A DNA stretch of 6,809 nucleotides from Alphaproteobacteria bacterium (GCA_026421105.1 JAPKDI010000065.1:1-6809); one strand, 5' to 3'; counted from the stretch's first letter, positions 1 to 6,143 are shown. Notes: a model not told the origin generated them from the letters alone. A program made the numbers and translations.

Positions 1-341
1 CCCCATTCCTCCATTCGGCCGGGCAAGAAATTCTCGACGAGCACGTCAGCTTTGAGAGCCAGCTGTTTTGCAATTGCGCGACCTTCGTCGGTGCGCAAGT
101 CCAAGGTCACCGACTTCTTGTTGCGCGACATAGCCCGCCACCAAAACGAGGTGCCGTCCTCGCCTAAGGCGCGCCAAACGCGAAGCGGGTCTCCCCCTTT
201 TGGGGGCTCGACCTTGATGACCTCCGCACCAAAATAACCCAAGACCGATGTCGTAAACGGGCCCGCAATGAGTTGGCCCATTTCAAGGATTCGAACTCCA
301 TCAAGAGGGCGTCGGCCCTTCTTCGGTGCATCAGTCATCAT
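1..341 (-). CDS. CaiB/BaiF-type (class III) CoA-transferase, N-terminal part, cut by left edge
   Basis: About 113 N-terminal residues can be read on the minus strand before the window edge. The reading includes PLDGVRILEMGQ, IAGPFTTSVLGYFGAEVIKVEPP, GGDPLRVWR, SRNKKSVTLDL and LVENFLPG, the typical opening of class III CoA-transferases. These enzymes move CoA between carboxylic acids in the cytoplasm. The catalytic Asp of the family lies further in, outside the window, so activity cannot be judged, nor can the substrate. Two ATG codons stand in tandem at 341 and 338. A GGAG at 345-348 is only 3 nt from the first and 6 nt from the second, so translation may begin at 338. The gene is divergent from the VOC gene at 427, with 85 bp between them. 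The family call is firm. Confidence 0.9.
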   Translation of the reverse strand, partial: MMTDAPKKGRRPLDGVRILEMGQLIAGPFTTSVLGYFGAEVIKVEPPKGGDPLRVWRALGEDGTSFWWRAMSRNKKSVTLDLRTDEGRAIAKQLALKADVLVENFLPGRMEEW

Positions 342-414
342 GATCTCCGGTGTCGGCGGAGGCATTAATGGATCGGACGAGCGGAGTCCACAGACCGGTT
401 CCCCAATTTTTGAC

Positions 415-420
415 TAGAAT
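415..420 (+). promoter_or_regulatory. possible -10 element (TAGAAT) just before the VOC start codon
   Basis: TAGAAT resembles a sigma-70 -10 hexamer and lies 6 bp before the ATG at 427. If used, transcription would start at or next to the start codon and give a leaderless mRNA, which fits the absence of a clear Shine-Dalgarno sequence. No convincing -35 hexamer is present at 17-18 bp spacing. This is a weak inference. Confidence 0.2.
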
Positions 421-426
421 ACCGCC

Positions 427-861
427 ATGTCAGATCGCCCGCCCTTTCACCTTGCCTTCCCGGTCACTGACCTTTCGTTGGCGCGAGAATTTTATGGCGC
501 GTTGCTGGGCTGCGCCGAGGGCCGCTCCTCAGACAAATGGATCGATTTCGACCTTTACGGCCACCAGATCGTTGCGCACCTCGCACCATCCGAAGGCGCC
601 GCGGCAACCAGCACCGTGGACGGCAAGGCAGTCCCGGTGCGCCACTTTGGCATCGTGTTGCCATGGCTTGAATGGCAGACCCTGGCTGAGCGGCTTCGCG
701 AGGCCAAGACCATCTTCATCATTGAGCCGAGACTCAGGTTCCCCGGAGAGATCGGCGAACAAGCAACCATGTTCTTTCTTGATCCTTCGGGGAACGCACT
801 GGAGTTCAAGGCCTTCCGCGATCCCAGCCAGCTCTTTGCCAAGGCAACCGAAGTTCGCTAG
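427..861 (+). CDS. VOC (glyoxalase/extradiol dioxygenase-fold) family protein with intact metal triad
   Basis: A 144-residue protein with two beta-alpha-beta-beta-beta modules of the vicinal oxygen chelate fold. The first has [10 protein letters not shown] (7-16) and [11 protein letters not shown] (19-29); the second has VRHFGIVL (71-78), [18 protein letters not shown] (113-130) and a short tail. His8, His73 and Glu126 fall at the positions where VOC enzymes bind a divalent metal, so a metal-dependent lyase, isomerase or dioxygenase is plausible; the substrate is unknown. The start is fixed, because an in-frame stop lies at 415-417 and no other start codon falls between. No good SD precedes it. 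It is divergent from the CoA-transferase gene, and its stop codon overlaps that of the convergent azlD gene by four bases. Family confidence is high; specific function is not assignable. Confidence 0.9.
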   Translation: MSDRPPFHLAFPVTDLSLAREFYGALLGCAEGRSSDKWIDFDLYGHQIVAHLAPSEGAAATSTVDGKAVPVRHFGIVLPWLEWQTLAERLREAKTIFIIEPRLRFPGEIGEQATMFFLDPSGNALEFKAFRDPSQLFAKATEVR

Positions 862-1184
862 CCCCCAATCAGCCGCACCACCACGACAAACCCCATCCCG
901 ACCGCGATGGTAACGAAGAGATTACGGGTCAGCGCAGCGGCAGCAAGCGTCGGTAGCGCCGCCCAGATTGTGACATCATCAATAGAGAAGCTAAGCGCGC
1001 CGTTCTTGACCATGACCAGTTGCACGACCATCCCGGACAGAACGGCCACCGGTAGATGCTTGAGTCCATCCTCGACGACTCGGGGAAGTTTCCGGCTCCC
1101 GAGAATCGCAAGCGGCGCGGCCTTTATCAAGAGAGTGACCGCACTCATGCCGAGGATGGTGAGAAGGATTGTTATTTCGCCCAT
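858..1184 (-). CDS. azlD: AzlD-family branched-chain amino acid transport subunit, copy 1
   Basis: A small hydrophobic membrane protein of 108 residues, the normal AzlD size. It has three to four predicted membrane segments and the family landmarks KAAPLAILG (21-29), [17 protein letters not shown] (33-49), [12 protein letters not shown] (79-90) and VGMG (95-98). AzlD works with AzlC as a two-component exporter for branched-chain or other hydrophobic amino acids; the substrate here is inferred from the family. I chose the ATG at 1184 over one at 1241, because the longer form adds a polar, non-conserved 19-residue leader and the 108-residue form aligns end to end with the second AzlD here. The start lies inside azlC1 (13-bp overlap), suggesting translational coupling, behind a G-rich stretch at 1188-1197. 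Last gene of the azl cluster. Confidence 0.9.
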   Translation of the reverse strand: MGEITILLTILGMSAVTLLIKAAPLAILGSRKLPRVVEDGLKHLPVAVLSGMVVQLVMVKNGALSFSIDDVTIWAALPTLAAAALTRNLFVTIAVGMGFVVVVRLIGG

Positions 1185-1885
1185 CGGTCCGCCCCCCAAC
1201 CAATAAGAAGACCGACTAGCGTCGCTATCAGAATGGCCCAAAACGAGGCGCCGACCGCTTGAAAACCGATCATGGCCACTGCGGCACCCAAAGCAACCAG
1301 GATCTGGCTACGACTGCGTATGAGCGGCACCAACAAGCCGATAAACATTGCAGGCATCGCAAAATCAATCGCGAACGCGTCGAGGTTATTAGCGGTCTGT
1401 CCGACGACAACACCAGCGATCGTTGCGCCAACCCACACCAAATGCCCGACAATATTGGTCGTGAAGACCTCAGTCTTGCTCGCGTCAGTCTTTGGCAGTC
1501 GTGCAATGTGCAGCGCAAACGTCGCGTCGGTCAGCTGGGTGGCATAGAGCGTACGCTCCCACCATTTAAGCTGTCGAAGATGCGGCACGAGCGCCGATGC
1601 CATCACGAAGAACCGCGCGTTAATGACAGCGGCCATAACAATGATGGACAAGGGCGGCAGACTCAGCGCGATCATTTGCACGCCCACGAGCTGCGCGGTG
1701 CCAGCGTAAACCAAAGCCGACATGAGGACCGCCAACCACGGCGTGATGCCGTTGTCGACGGCGAGCACGCCGTACGCCATGCCGATCGCCACGTAAACCA
1801 TCAGGACCGGAGAGATGACCCCGATGCCACGCACAACATCGCGCAAACCGCTTACCTTTTGAGATGATTCAGGCCCTTGGATCAT
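1172..1885 (-). CDS. azlC: AzlC/YgaZ-family branched-chain amino acid exporter, large subunit, copy 1
   Basis: A 237-residue integral membrane protein of the AzlC/YgaZ family, the usual length. Landmarks are GMAYGVLAVD (35-44), LVYAGTAQL (58-66), NARFFVMASAL (89-99), a charged loop with RLPKTDASKTEVFTTN (129-144), and DFAMPAMFIGLLVPLIRSR (174-192). It should form the exporter in the cytoplasmic membrane with the AzlD that overlaps its 3' end. The ATG at 1885 has no clear SD; the next Met (residue 29) would delete the first membrane segment. It starts 48 bp after azlD2 ends, so it may be co-transcribed and translated by reinitiation. It aligns without gaps with AzlC copy 2, 123 of 237 residues identical by hand count. 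The transported substrate may differ between copies. Confidence 0.92.
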   Translation of the reverse strand: MIQGPESSQKVSGLRDVVRGIGVISPVLMVYVAIGMAYGVLAVDNGITPWLAVLMSALVYAGTAQLVGVQMIALSLPPLSIIVMAAVINARFFVMASALVPHLRQLKWWERTLYATQLTDATFALHIARLPKTDASKTEVFTTNIVGHLVWVGATIAGVVVGQTANNLDAFAIDFAMPAMFIGLLVPLIRSRSQILVALGAAVAMIGFQAVGASFWAILIATLVGLLIGWGADRWAK

Positions 1886-1933
1886 GCGGCGTGACTGAAC
1901 ACGCTGCAGGGCATCATGGCAAGCCAGAACGCG

Positions 1934-2260
1934 CTACGCCGTGATTAACCGAGCGCCAGCAACCAAGCCCATCCCAACAACAACGGTGATGAAAATATTG
2001 CGGGTCAGGATCGCAACGAGAACTGTCGGAAGCAGCGCCCACCAAGTGACGTCTTGAGGAGAGAAACCCAGTGTCCCATCTTTGACCACCATCATCTGAA
2101 CCACTAAGGCGCTCAGCGCAGCTGCCGGCAAATAGTGCAATGCATTTTCAACGTGCCGCGGCAATCTTCGTGCGCCGAGCAAAAGTAGAGGGGCGGAACG
2201 AATGACTAGCACCACCGCACCCGTAGCGATGATGGTTAGGAAACTGGTCGCTTGGTCCAC
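1934..2260 (-). CDS. azlD: AzlD-family branched-chain amino acid transport subunit, copy 2
   Basis: AzlD homologue with RSAPLLLLGARRLPRHVENAL, YLPAAALSALVVQ, ILTRNIF and VVVGMG. I chose the GTG start at 2260, which gives 108 residues and a gap-free alignment with AzlD copy 1 from residue 1 (57 of 108 identical by hand count). A GGAG lies 9 nt upstream at 2270-2273. An ATG at 2287 would add nine residues (MCCRLECAD) that have no counterpart in copy 1, and it has no SD. The 5' end overlaps azlC2 by 25 bp, which suggests coupled translation. Expected role: membrane partner of AzlC2 in amino acid efflux. The start choice is inference; the family is clear. Confidence 0.88.
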   Translation of the reverse strand: MDQATSFLTIIATGAVVLVIRSAPLLLLGARRLPRHVENALHYLPAAALSALVVQMMVVKDGTLGFSPQDVTWWALLPTVLVAILTRNIFITVVVGMGLVAGARLITA

Positions 2261-2961
2261 GTCTGCACACTCCAACCGGCAGCACATCCAGCGCCGGCAG
2301 CTAAAAGAATTGTCCAGTGCGACGCGCCGATCATGTACGCAATGATCGTCGTCACGCTAGCGACAGCGGCCGCCGTCGCTTGGCTTCGACTTCGAATGAG
2401 AGGGACCAACAATCCCACGAACATTGCCGGCATCGCGAAATCAGTCCCGAAAGCATCTAGGTCCCCGACCCACCCGCCTACAAACGCGCCAACCACTGTG
2501 GCCCCGACCCACACGACGTAACCAACGATATTGGTTGTGAAGAGCTCAACTTTCGGCACATCCCTCTGCGGCAATGTCGAGACATGTATTGCAAAATTCG
2601 AGCTGGTGATATGAGCGCCGTAACTCAAGCGCTCCCACCGCGACAAATAGCGTAAATAAGGTGCAAGAGCCGCTGACATTGCGAAGAACCGCGCGCAAAC
2701 GACCGCCGCCGTGGCAACGACTGCCGCAATAGGAAGTCCCACGACGATCATCGGCAGTACTGCGAACTGCGCGGTACCGGCAAACACGACTGCAGACATC
2801 ATTACAGCGAGCCACGGCGACATTCCGAGATCTACGGCGAGGACCCCGAACGCCACCGAGATCGCAGAATAAGCGGGCAGAACAGGCAGGATTAGGAGGG
2901 CGCCGCGCACAAGGTCACGTCGCCACGTCGATGGCAGAGATAAGGGCACGGGCGGTCTCAT
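2236..2961 (-). CDS. azlC: AzlC/YgaZ-family branched-chain amino acid exporter, large subunit, copy 2
   Basis: A 241-residue multi-pass membrane protein, first gene of the four-gene azl cluster. Family landmarks are SVAFGVLAVD (35-44), VVFAGTAQF (58-66), CARFFAMSAAL (89-99), a charged loop around LPQRDVPKVELFTTN (130-144), and DFAMPAMFVGLLVPLIRSR (174-192). Compared with copy 1, the NAR motif is CAR, and the TQLTDATFAL segment reads AHITSSNFAI, so residues probably lining the transport path differ. C-terminal tail residues KRPVS extend four residues past copy 1. The ATG at 2961 has no clear SD; a GTG four codons later is a possible alternative. The promoter should lie in the 111-bp divergent region shared with the flavoprotein gene. 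Function as an amino acid exporter subunit is from family knowledge. Confidence 0.92.
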   Translation of the reverse strand: MRPPVPLSLPSTWRRDLVRGALLILPVLPAYSAISVAFGVLAVDLGMSPWLAVMMSAVVFAGTAQFAVLPMIVVGLPIAAVVATAAVVCARFFAMSAALAPYLRYLSRWERLSYGAHITSSNFAIHVSTLPQRDVPKVELFTTNIVGYVVWVGATVVGAFVGGWVGDLDAFGTDFAMPAMFVGLLVPLIRSRSQATAAAVASVTTIIAYMIGASHWTILLAAGAGCAAGWSVQTWTKRPVS

Positions 2962-3072
2962 TGTGCGCGAGGGAACACTGCCGTTCGTAGAAAGGCAAGC
3001 GCATCGACCTTACTCGGGGCTCATATCCGCGCTAGGTTACTAAGCATTCTTTCGGGCTCGAGGAGAAGGTCA
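2962..3072. promoter_or_regulatory. divergent control region between the azl cluster and the flavoprotein gene
   Basis: These 111 bp separate two divergent transcription units and must hold the promoter of the flavoprotein gene and most likely that of the azl cluster. No hexamer pair is good enough to place a promoter on either strand. The only sure element is the SD described separately. A six-base inverted repeat, GACCTT with AAGGTC, is too widely spaced to call an operator. Confidence 0.5.
3060..3069 (+). promoter_or_regulatory. ribosome binding site of the SthA-like gene
   Basis: GAGGAGAAGG lies 3 nt before the ATG at 3073; its GAGGAG core (3060-3065) is 7 nt upstream. This strong SD fixes the start of the flavoprotein gene. 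Confidence 0.85.
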
Positions 3073-4488
3073 ATGGATTCGAAACATTACGATCTCGTCG
3101 TCATCGGGTCGGGTCCCGCGGGCGAGAAGGGCGCGGCACAAGCCGCCTATTTCGGTAAAAGTGTTGCGCTGATCGAAAAAGAGACGGTGCTTGGCGGCGC
3201 CGCGGCCAATACCGGCACGCTTCCATCCAAAACTTTGCGCGAAACCGCACTCTATTTGTCGGGCTTCAAACAACGCGGGCTCTACGGGATGGAAATCAGC
3301 CTCAAGGACCGAGTCACCGCGCGAGACTTCCTCTACCGAGAGCGCCTTGTTGTACAAAGCGAACATCAGCGGATCGCCGAAAACCTCAAACGCCACGAGG
3401 TTGATCTATTTGACGGCTGTGCATCGTTTGTTGATGCGCACACCGTGGAAGTAAAGCCCGAGCATTCGCCACCCGTTCACCTTCACGGCGATGTCATTCT
3501 CATCGCGACCGGTTCCTACCCCCACCACCCTGCCAACCTGCCGTTTCATGATCAGCGGGTCTACGATTCAGACACCATCTTAACTATCAACGACCTGCCG
3601 CGATCGATGCTGGTGGCAGGCGGTGGTGTCATCGGTTGCGAATACGCCTGCATGTTCGCCGCACTCGGAATTGAGGTGACGCTCGTCGAGGGTCGAGACC
3701 GGTTGCTGACCTTTCTTGACTCCGATATCTCTGAGGCACTCACTGCGGCGATGAAGAAGTTAGGCATCCACGTGCGCCTGTCCGACATGATTGAGACCGT
3801 CGACACAGCGCCAGAAGGGTTCCAAGTCAATTTAAAATCCGGCGACGTCGTGAACGTGCAGAACATTCTTGCGGCAACGGGCCGTTCCGGCGCCACAGAT
3901 CGCCTCAACCTGTCGGGCATCGGCATTGAGGTAGGCGGACGCGGCAACCTCAATGTCAACGGTGCCTATCAAACCGAATTGCCGCATGTCTACGCAGTCG
4001 GCGATGTCATCGGGTTTCCAGCCCTCGCCTCAACATCGATGGAACAAGCCCGCATTGCGATGGTCCATGCATTTGACCTCCAATACAAAACGGCATTGGC
4101 ACCCATTCTGCCCTATGGAATTTACACGATCCCAGAGTGCTCCATGGCTGGGGAGACCGAGATGTCGTTGAAGGAGAAGGGTGTCGACTATGTCGTCGGC
4201 CGCGCTAGTTACGACGCCAACGCCCGAGGGCAAATCATTGGTGACGACGACGGTTTCGTCAAACTCCTGTTCGCTGCCGATGACATGAAGTTGCTCGGTA
4301 TCCAGATTATCGGAGATAACGCCAGCGAGCTGATTCACACCGGCCTGCTGGGTCTGCTGTCGGGCGCTACAGCTGACCTCTACATTCAGACCTGTTTCAA
4401 TTACCCAACCTTGGGCGAAATGTACAAATACGCGACGTACGACGCACTGGGGGCCAAAGCCCGACGGAATCAAGGCGAGGCAGCATAA
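3073..4488 (+). CDS. sthA: SthA-like soluble pyridine nucleotide transhydrogenase (class I flavoprotein disulfide reductase superfamily)
   Basis: A 471-residue flavoprotein. Order: FAD-binding GSGPAG (12-17), the active-site loop GGAAANTGTLPSKTLR (41-56), ATG (146-148), the pyridine-nucleotide Rossmann motif GGGVIG (183-188), the second FAD motif YAVGD (307-311), and a dimerisation domain ending in FNYPTLGE (442-449). In the active-site loop the two redox cysteines of lipoamide dehydrogenases are replaced by Ala44 and Thr49, and the catalytic His of HPT is Tyr444. E. coli SthA also has FNYPT and Thr at the second Cys position but keeps the first Cys. Direct hydride transfer between NADPH and NAD, without a disulfide, is therefore likely. 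Glu206 at the end of the second Rossmann strand favours NAD(H), so the donor/acceptor pair is uncertain. Cytoplasmic; divergent from the azl cluster. Confidence 0.85.
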   Translation: MDSKHYDLVVIGSGPAGEKGAAQAAYFGKSVALIEKETVLGGAAANTGTLPSKTLRETALYLSGFKQRGLYGMEISLKDRVTARDFLYRERLVVQSEHQRIAENLKRHEVDLFDGCASFVDAHTVEVKPEHSPPVHLHGDVILIATGSYPHHPANLPFHDQRVYDSDTILTINDLPRSMLVAGGGVIGCEYACMFAALGIEVTLVEGRDRLLTFLDSDISEALTAAMKKLGIHVRLSDMIETVDTAPEGFQVNLKSGDVVNVQNILAATGRSGATDRLNLSGIGIEVGGRGNLNVNGAYQTELPHVYAVGDVIGFPALASTSMEQARIAMVHAFDLQYKTALAPILPYGIYTIPECSMAGETEMSLKEKGVDYVVGRASYDANARGQIIGDDDGFVKLLFAADDMKLLGIQIIGDNASELIHTGLLGLLSGATADLYIQTCFNYPTLGEMYKYATYDALGAKARRNQGEAA

Positions 4489-4506
4489 ACGTGCTGGACA
4501 GCTGAA

Positions 4507-4820
4507 GTGAGCCGTTACTCAGCCAAAACCGGGGTGCCTTCGAAGGTTAAGAATGGTGCTAGCGGCGAGATCTCATTGTTCGGCGGACAGACTGCGGCTC
4601 GCAACATCAAACTTGTTCCCAGTAAACGCGCTGCACAGGCCTGGCGTGCTGGCAACTGGGAGAACGGCCTCTATTCGGTCGCCCGCTTCGAACTGCACGC
4701 AGATAGCGATAACACCAAAGTGGTGTCGACCACACCGGCTACCCGGAAGAAGGCCATAACATGCTTGAGGGAGGTTGGCACAAAATGTATTGGGAGCCAC
4801 TCACCAAACACTTCATCTAG
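4507..4820 (+). pseudogene. SRPBCC/AHSA1-type domain gene, 5'-truncated and frameshifted
   Basis: From 4507 one frame reads GVPSKVK, LFGGQ, LVPSKRAAQAWRAGNW and LYSVARFEL, typical of activator-of-Hsp90-ATPase/SRPBCC (START-like) proteins. After GTG at 4723-4725 homology moves to another frame and continues as DHTGYPEEG, LEGGWHKMYWEPL and TKHFI, ending at TAG 4818-4820. Restoring one base at 4726-4727 (TC to TTC) would give VVFDHTGYP, as expected for the family. The usual first 25 or so residues (start, first helix and strand) are missing: the homology begins shortly after the sthA stop, with only a GTG and no SD. Two independent lesions argue for a dead gene, though the missing base could be a sequencing error. 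The remnant fills the otherwise gene-free stretch 4489-4835. Original role unknown; such proteins bind hydrophobic ligands. Confidence 0.8.
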
Positions 4821-4835
4821 CGTTTACTAAATAGC

Positions 4836-4878
4836 CAACATGCTATCCTCCCGTGTAATTGGGGAGGATAGCATGTTG
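4836..4878 (+). repeat. perfect 17-bp inverted repeat enclosing SD and start codon (hairpin)
   Basis: Left arm CAACATGCTATCCTCCC (4836-4852) is the exact reverse complement of the right arm (4862-4878). The loop GTGTAATTG (4853-4861) is 9 nt. Bulging C4835 adds three pairs (4832-4834 with 4879-4881). The right arm contains GGGAGG and the ATG TTG start of the M24 gene, so folding of an mRNA that includes the left arm would bury both SD and start codon. No T-run follows either arm, so it is not an intrinsic terminator. It could also be a protein-binding palindrome centred on 4857. Confidence 0.85.
4861..4867 (+). promoter_or_regulatory. ribosome binding site of the M24 gene
   Basis: GGGGAGG lies 5 nt before the ATG at 4873. 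It decides the start against an in-frame ATG at 4840, which has no SD and lies in the opposite arm of the hairpin. All but its first base is paired in the predicted hairpin. Confidence 0.85.
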
Positions 4879-6126
4879 CTAAACCGCGATCGCGCCAATG
4901 CGGTCATGGATAGCCACGGTCTCAAGGGGCTGGTGGTTCGTGAGAAACACAACGTCTACTACCTGAGTGACTACTGGGAGAGCCTCAGTGAAGGCGGGTG
5001 GCCGTTCGCGGCCTTCGCCGTCCTGCCGCGAGACCCAGCGGCACCACCGACGCTCGTCATTCCCGCAATCTCCTTGCAACGGCTTGATGTCGCCGCCCCG
5101 ACATGGGTCGAGAACATCATCGCGTATTCCGACTACTCGGGTCGGCAGGCCGGTGACGATAGCGTCTCGAACGCGCCTGACGAACCCCGCGCAGCGCCCT
5201 ATGTCGGCTGGCCAACCCGCAAGGGCGCAACGTTGTCACCGCTTGCCGAAACATGGTCGCAGCGCCGCGATGTCTTCCGCCCAAAGGTCGCTGCAACACC
5301 AGTTTGGGCCTTACGCCGCGCCATGAAAGAAGCTGGCCTCGTGTCCGGGCGCGTCGGCACCGACGATCTGCGTTTGACCCATTGGCTGGCGGAAGTGGGT
5401 CTCGATGCACTCGAACCGGTTGACGCGGTCAACGTCTTACGCGAGATCCGCATCGTGAAGACGACTGCGGAAATCGCTATTATGCGCGAGGGCGCACGTA
5501 TGAACGAAACCGCGTGCCTAACGGCGATCGACGCCATGCACGAAGGTGCGACCTGGCCCGAGCTCAACATCGTCTATGCAACCGAAATTGCCCGCCTCGG
5601 TGGCCGCGCGCGGTATATGAACACTTATCTCGGCGGACTGCCCCACGAAAGAGTGGTCCGAGACGAGCCGCTCTATTTCGACGCCCTTGGTGAATACAAA
5701 CTCTACCTCGCCGACTTTGGTCGTTCTGCGGTATTTGGCACGCCAAGCCGAGAGCTCGAAACGCGCGTCCGCGGTCTAGAAGCCGGCTTTCGGGCCGCGC
5801 TGGACATTCTCAAGCCGGGCATCCGCAAAAGCCAGATCGTCGATACCGTCGTCACCGCGGTGCGCGGCGCGGGCTTCCCCGAATTTTTCAACGTGTCGCC
5901 CCACAGCCTAGGCCTAGAGCACACTGACAACCCGATGCCCGTTGGCGCGGCAAAATTTGGCGACGCCGACGATTTTGCGCTGGAAGAAAATATGGTGATC
6001 AACATCGACATGCCACATGTTGAATACGGCTGGGGCGGCGTTCACATCGAAGACACGCTCCGCATTACCCGTGATGGCTACGAACCTTTGACCAGCCTCG
6101 ACACCGGGCTTGTCGTTCGCAGATAG
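4873..6126 (+). CDS. M24-family metallohydrolase (Xaa-Pro peptidase/creatinase-like)
   Basis: A 417-residue cytoplasmic protein with a creatinase-type N-terminal domain (1 to about 195, with NVYYLSDYWESL at 27-38) and a C-terminal pita-bread domain. Metal-ligand positions in order: Asp270 (YFDALG), Asp281 (LADFGRS), 11 residues apart as in E. coli PepP; His344 (PHSLGLEH); Asp379 (NIDMPH) where most M24 peptidases have Glu (EPG); and Glu393 (HIEDT). The canonical GHG(V/I)G motif is absent, so a plain aminopeptidase P call would be unsafe. M24 includes peptidases, creatinase, ectoine hydrolase and the lyase DddP; I cannot choose a substrate. Start at 4873 is chosen from the SD. It heads an operon: the VOC gene follows after 17 nt and a RidA gene after that. 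The hairpin across its start suggests translational or operator control. Confidence 0.85.
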   Translation: MLLNRDRANAVMDSHGLKGLVVREKHNVYYLSDYWESLSEGGWPFAAFAVLPRDPAAPPTLVIPAISLQRLDVAAPTWVENIIAYSDYSGRQAGDDSVSNAPDEPRAAPYVGWPTRKGATLSPLAETWSQRRDVFRPKVAATPVWALRRAMKEAGLVSGRVGTDDLRLTHWLAEVGLDALEPVDAVNVLREIRIVKTTAEIAIMREGARMNETACLTAIDAMHEGATWPELNIVYATEIARLGGRARYMNTYLGGLPHERVVRDEPLYFDALGEYKLYLADFGRSAVFGTPSRELETRVRGLEAGFRAALDILKPGIRKSQIVDTVVTAVRGAGFPEFFNVSPHSLGLEHTDNPMPVGAAKFGDADDFALEENMVINIDMPHVEYGWGGVHIEDTLRITRDGYEPLTSLDTGLVVRR

Positions 6127-6131
6127 ATCTT

Positions 6132-6137
6132 GAAAGG
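6132..6137 (+). promoter_or_regulatory. ribosome binding site supporting the TTG start of the second VOC gene
   Basis: GAAAGG stands 6 nt before TTG at 6144. No ATG exists near the start of this frame, so the SD and the domain boundary together select the TTG. Confidence 0.6.
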
Positions 6138-6143
6138 CCCGTT

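Larger units (their letters stand above)
858..2961 (-). repeat. tandem duplication of the azlCD exporter unit (diverged)
   Basis: Unit 1 is 858-1885 and unit 2 is 1934-2961, head-to-tail on the minus strand and 48 bp apart. Each unit spans 1028 bp from azlC start to azlD stop, and each has an azlC stop overlapped by the azlD start. Proteins align without internal gaps: about 52% identity for AzlC and 53% for AzlD by hand count. DNA similarity is still visible, for example around 1324-1366 against 2395-2442. The divergence shows an old duplication, or the acquisition of two related units, rather than a recent copy. Confidence 0.85.

Noticed and set aside
350..913. Open frame overlapping the first VOC gene on the plus strand
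   Set aside because: Its low-complexity Pro/Arg/Ser-rich translation is a shifted reading of the VOC gene, which has clear homology in its own frame.
1185..1241. Extended start of azlD1 at 1241
   Set aside because: The added leader is polar and not found in AzlD2, and it lies wholly within the azlC1 coding sequence.
1259..1867. Long open frame on the plus strand opposite azlC1
   Set aside because: The translation is rich in His, Arg and Asn without domain character. It is antisense to a clear AzlC gene and mirrors its codon structure.
3073..4488. Dihydrolipoamide dehydrogenase
   Set aside because: Both redox cysteines and the catalytic His are absent, and no 2-oxoacid dehydrogenase genes are nearby.
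4717..4730. Programmed ribosomal frameshift in the SRPBCC remnant
   Set aside because: No slippery heptamer is present at the shift point, and the gene also lacks its N-terminal part and an SD.
4840..4872. In-frame ATG at 4840 as the start of the M24 gene
   Set aside because: It lies in the left arm of the hairpin with no SD. The ATG at 4873 has GGGGAGG at 5-nt spacing, and the extra 11 residues look unlike the family's N-terminus.
4836..4878. Inverted repeat as an intrinsic terminator
   Set aside because: No T-run follows the right arm (CTAAACCG) on the plus strand, and only three T in a row occur after the minus-strand stem. The repeat also covers a start codon.
4873..6126. DMSP lyase DddP or ectoine hydrolase DoeA
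   Set aside because: Both belong to the M24 fold, but the ligand motifs here do not match a specific set I can recall, and no DMSP or ectoine genes are adjacent.
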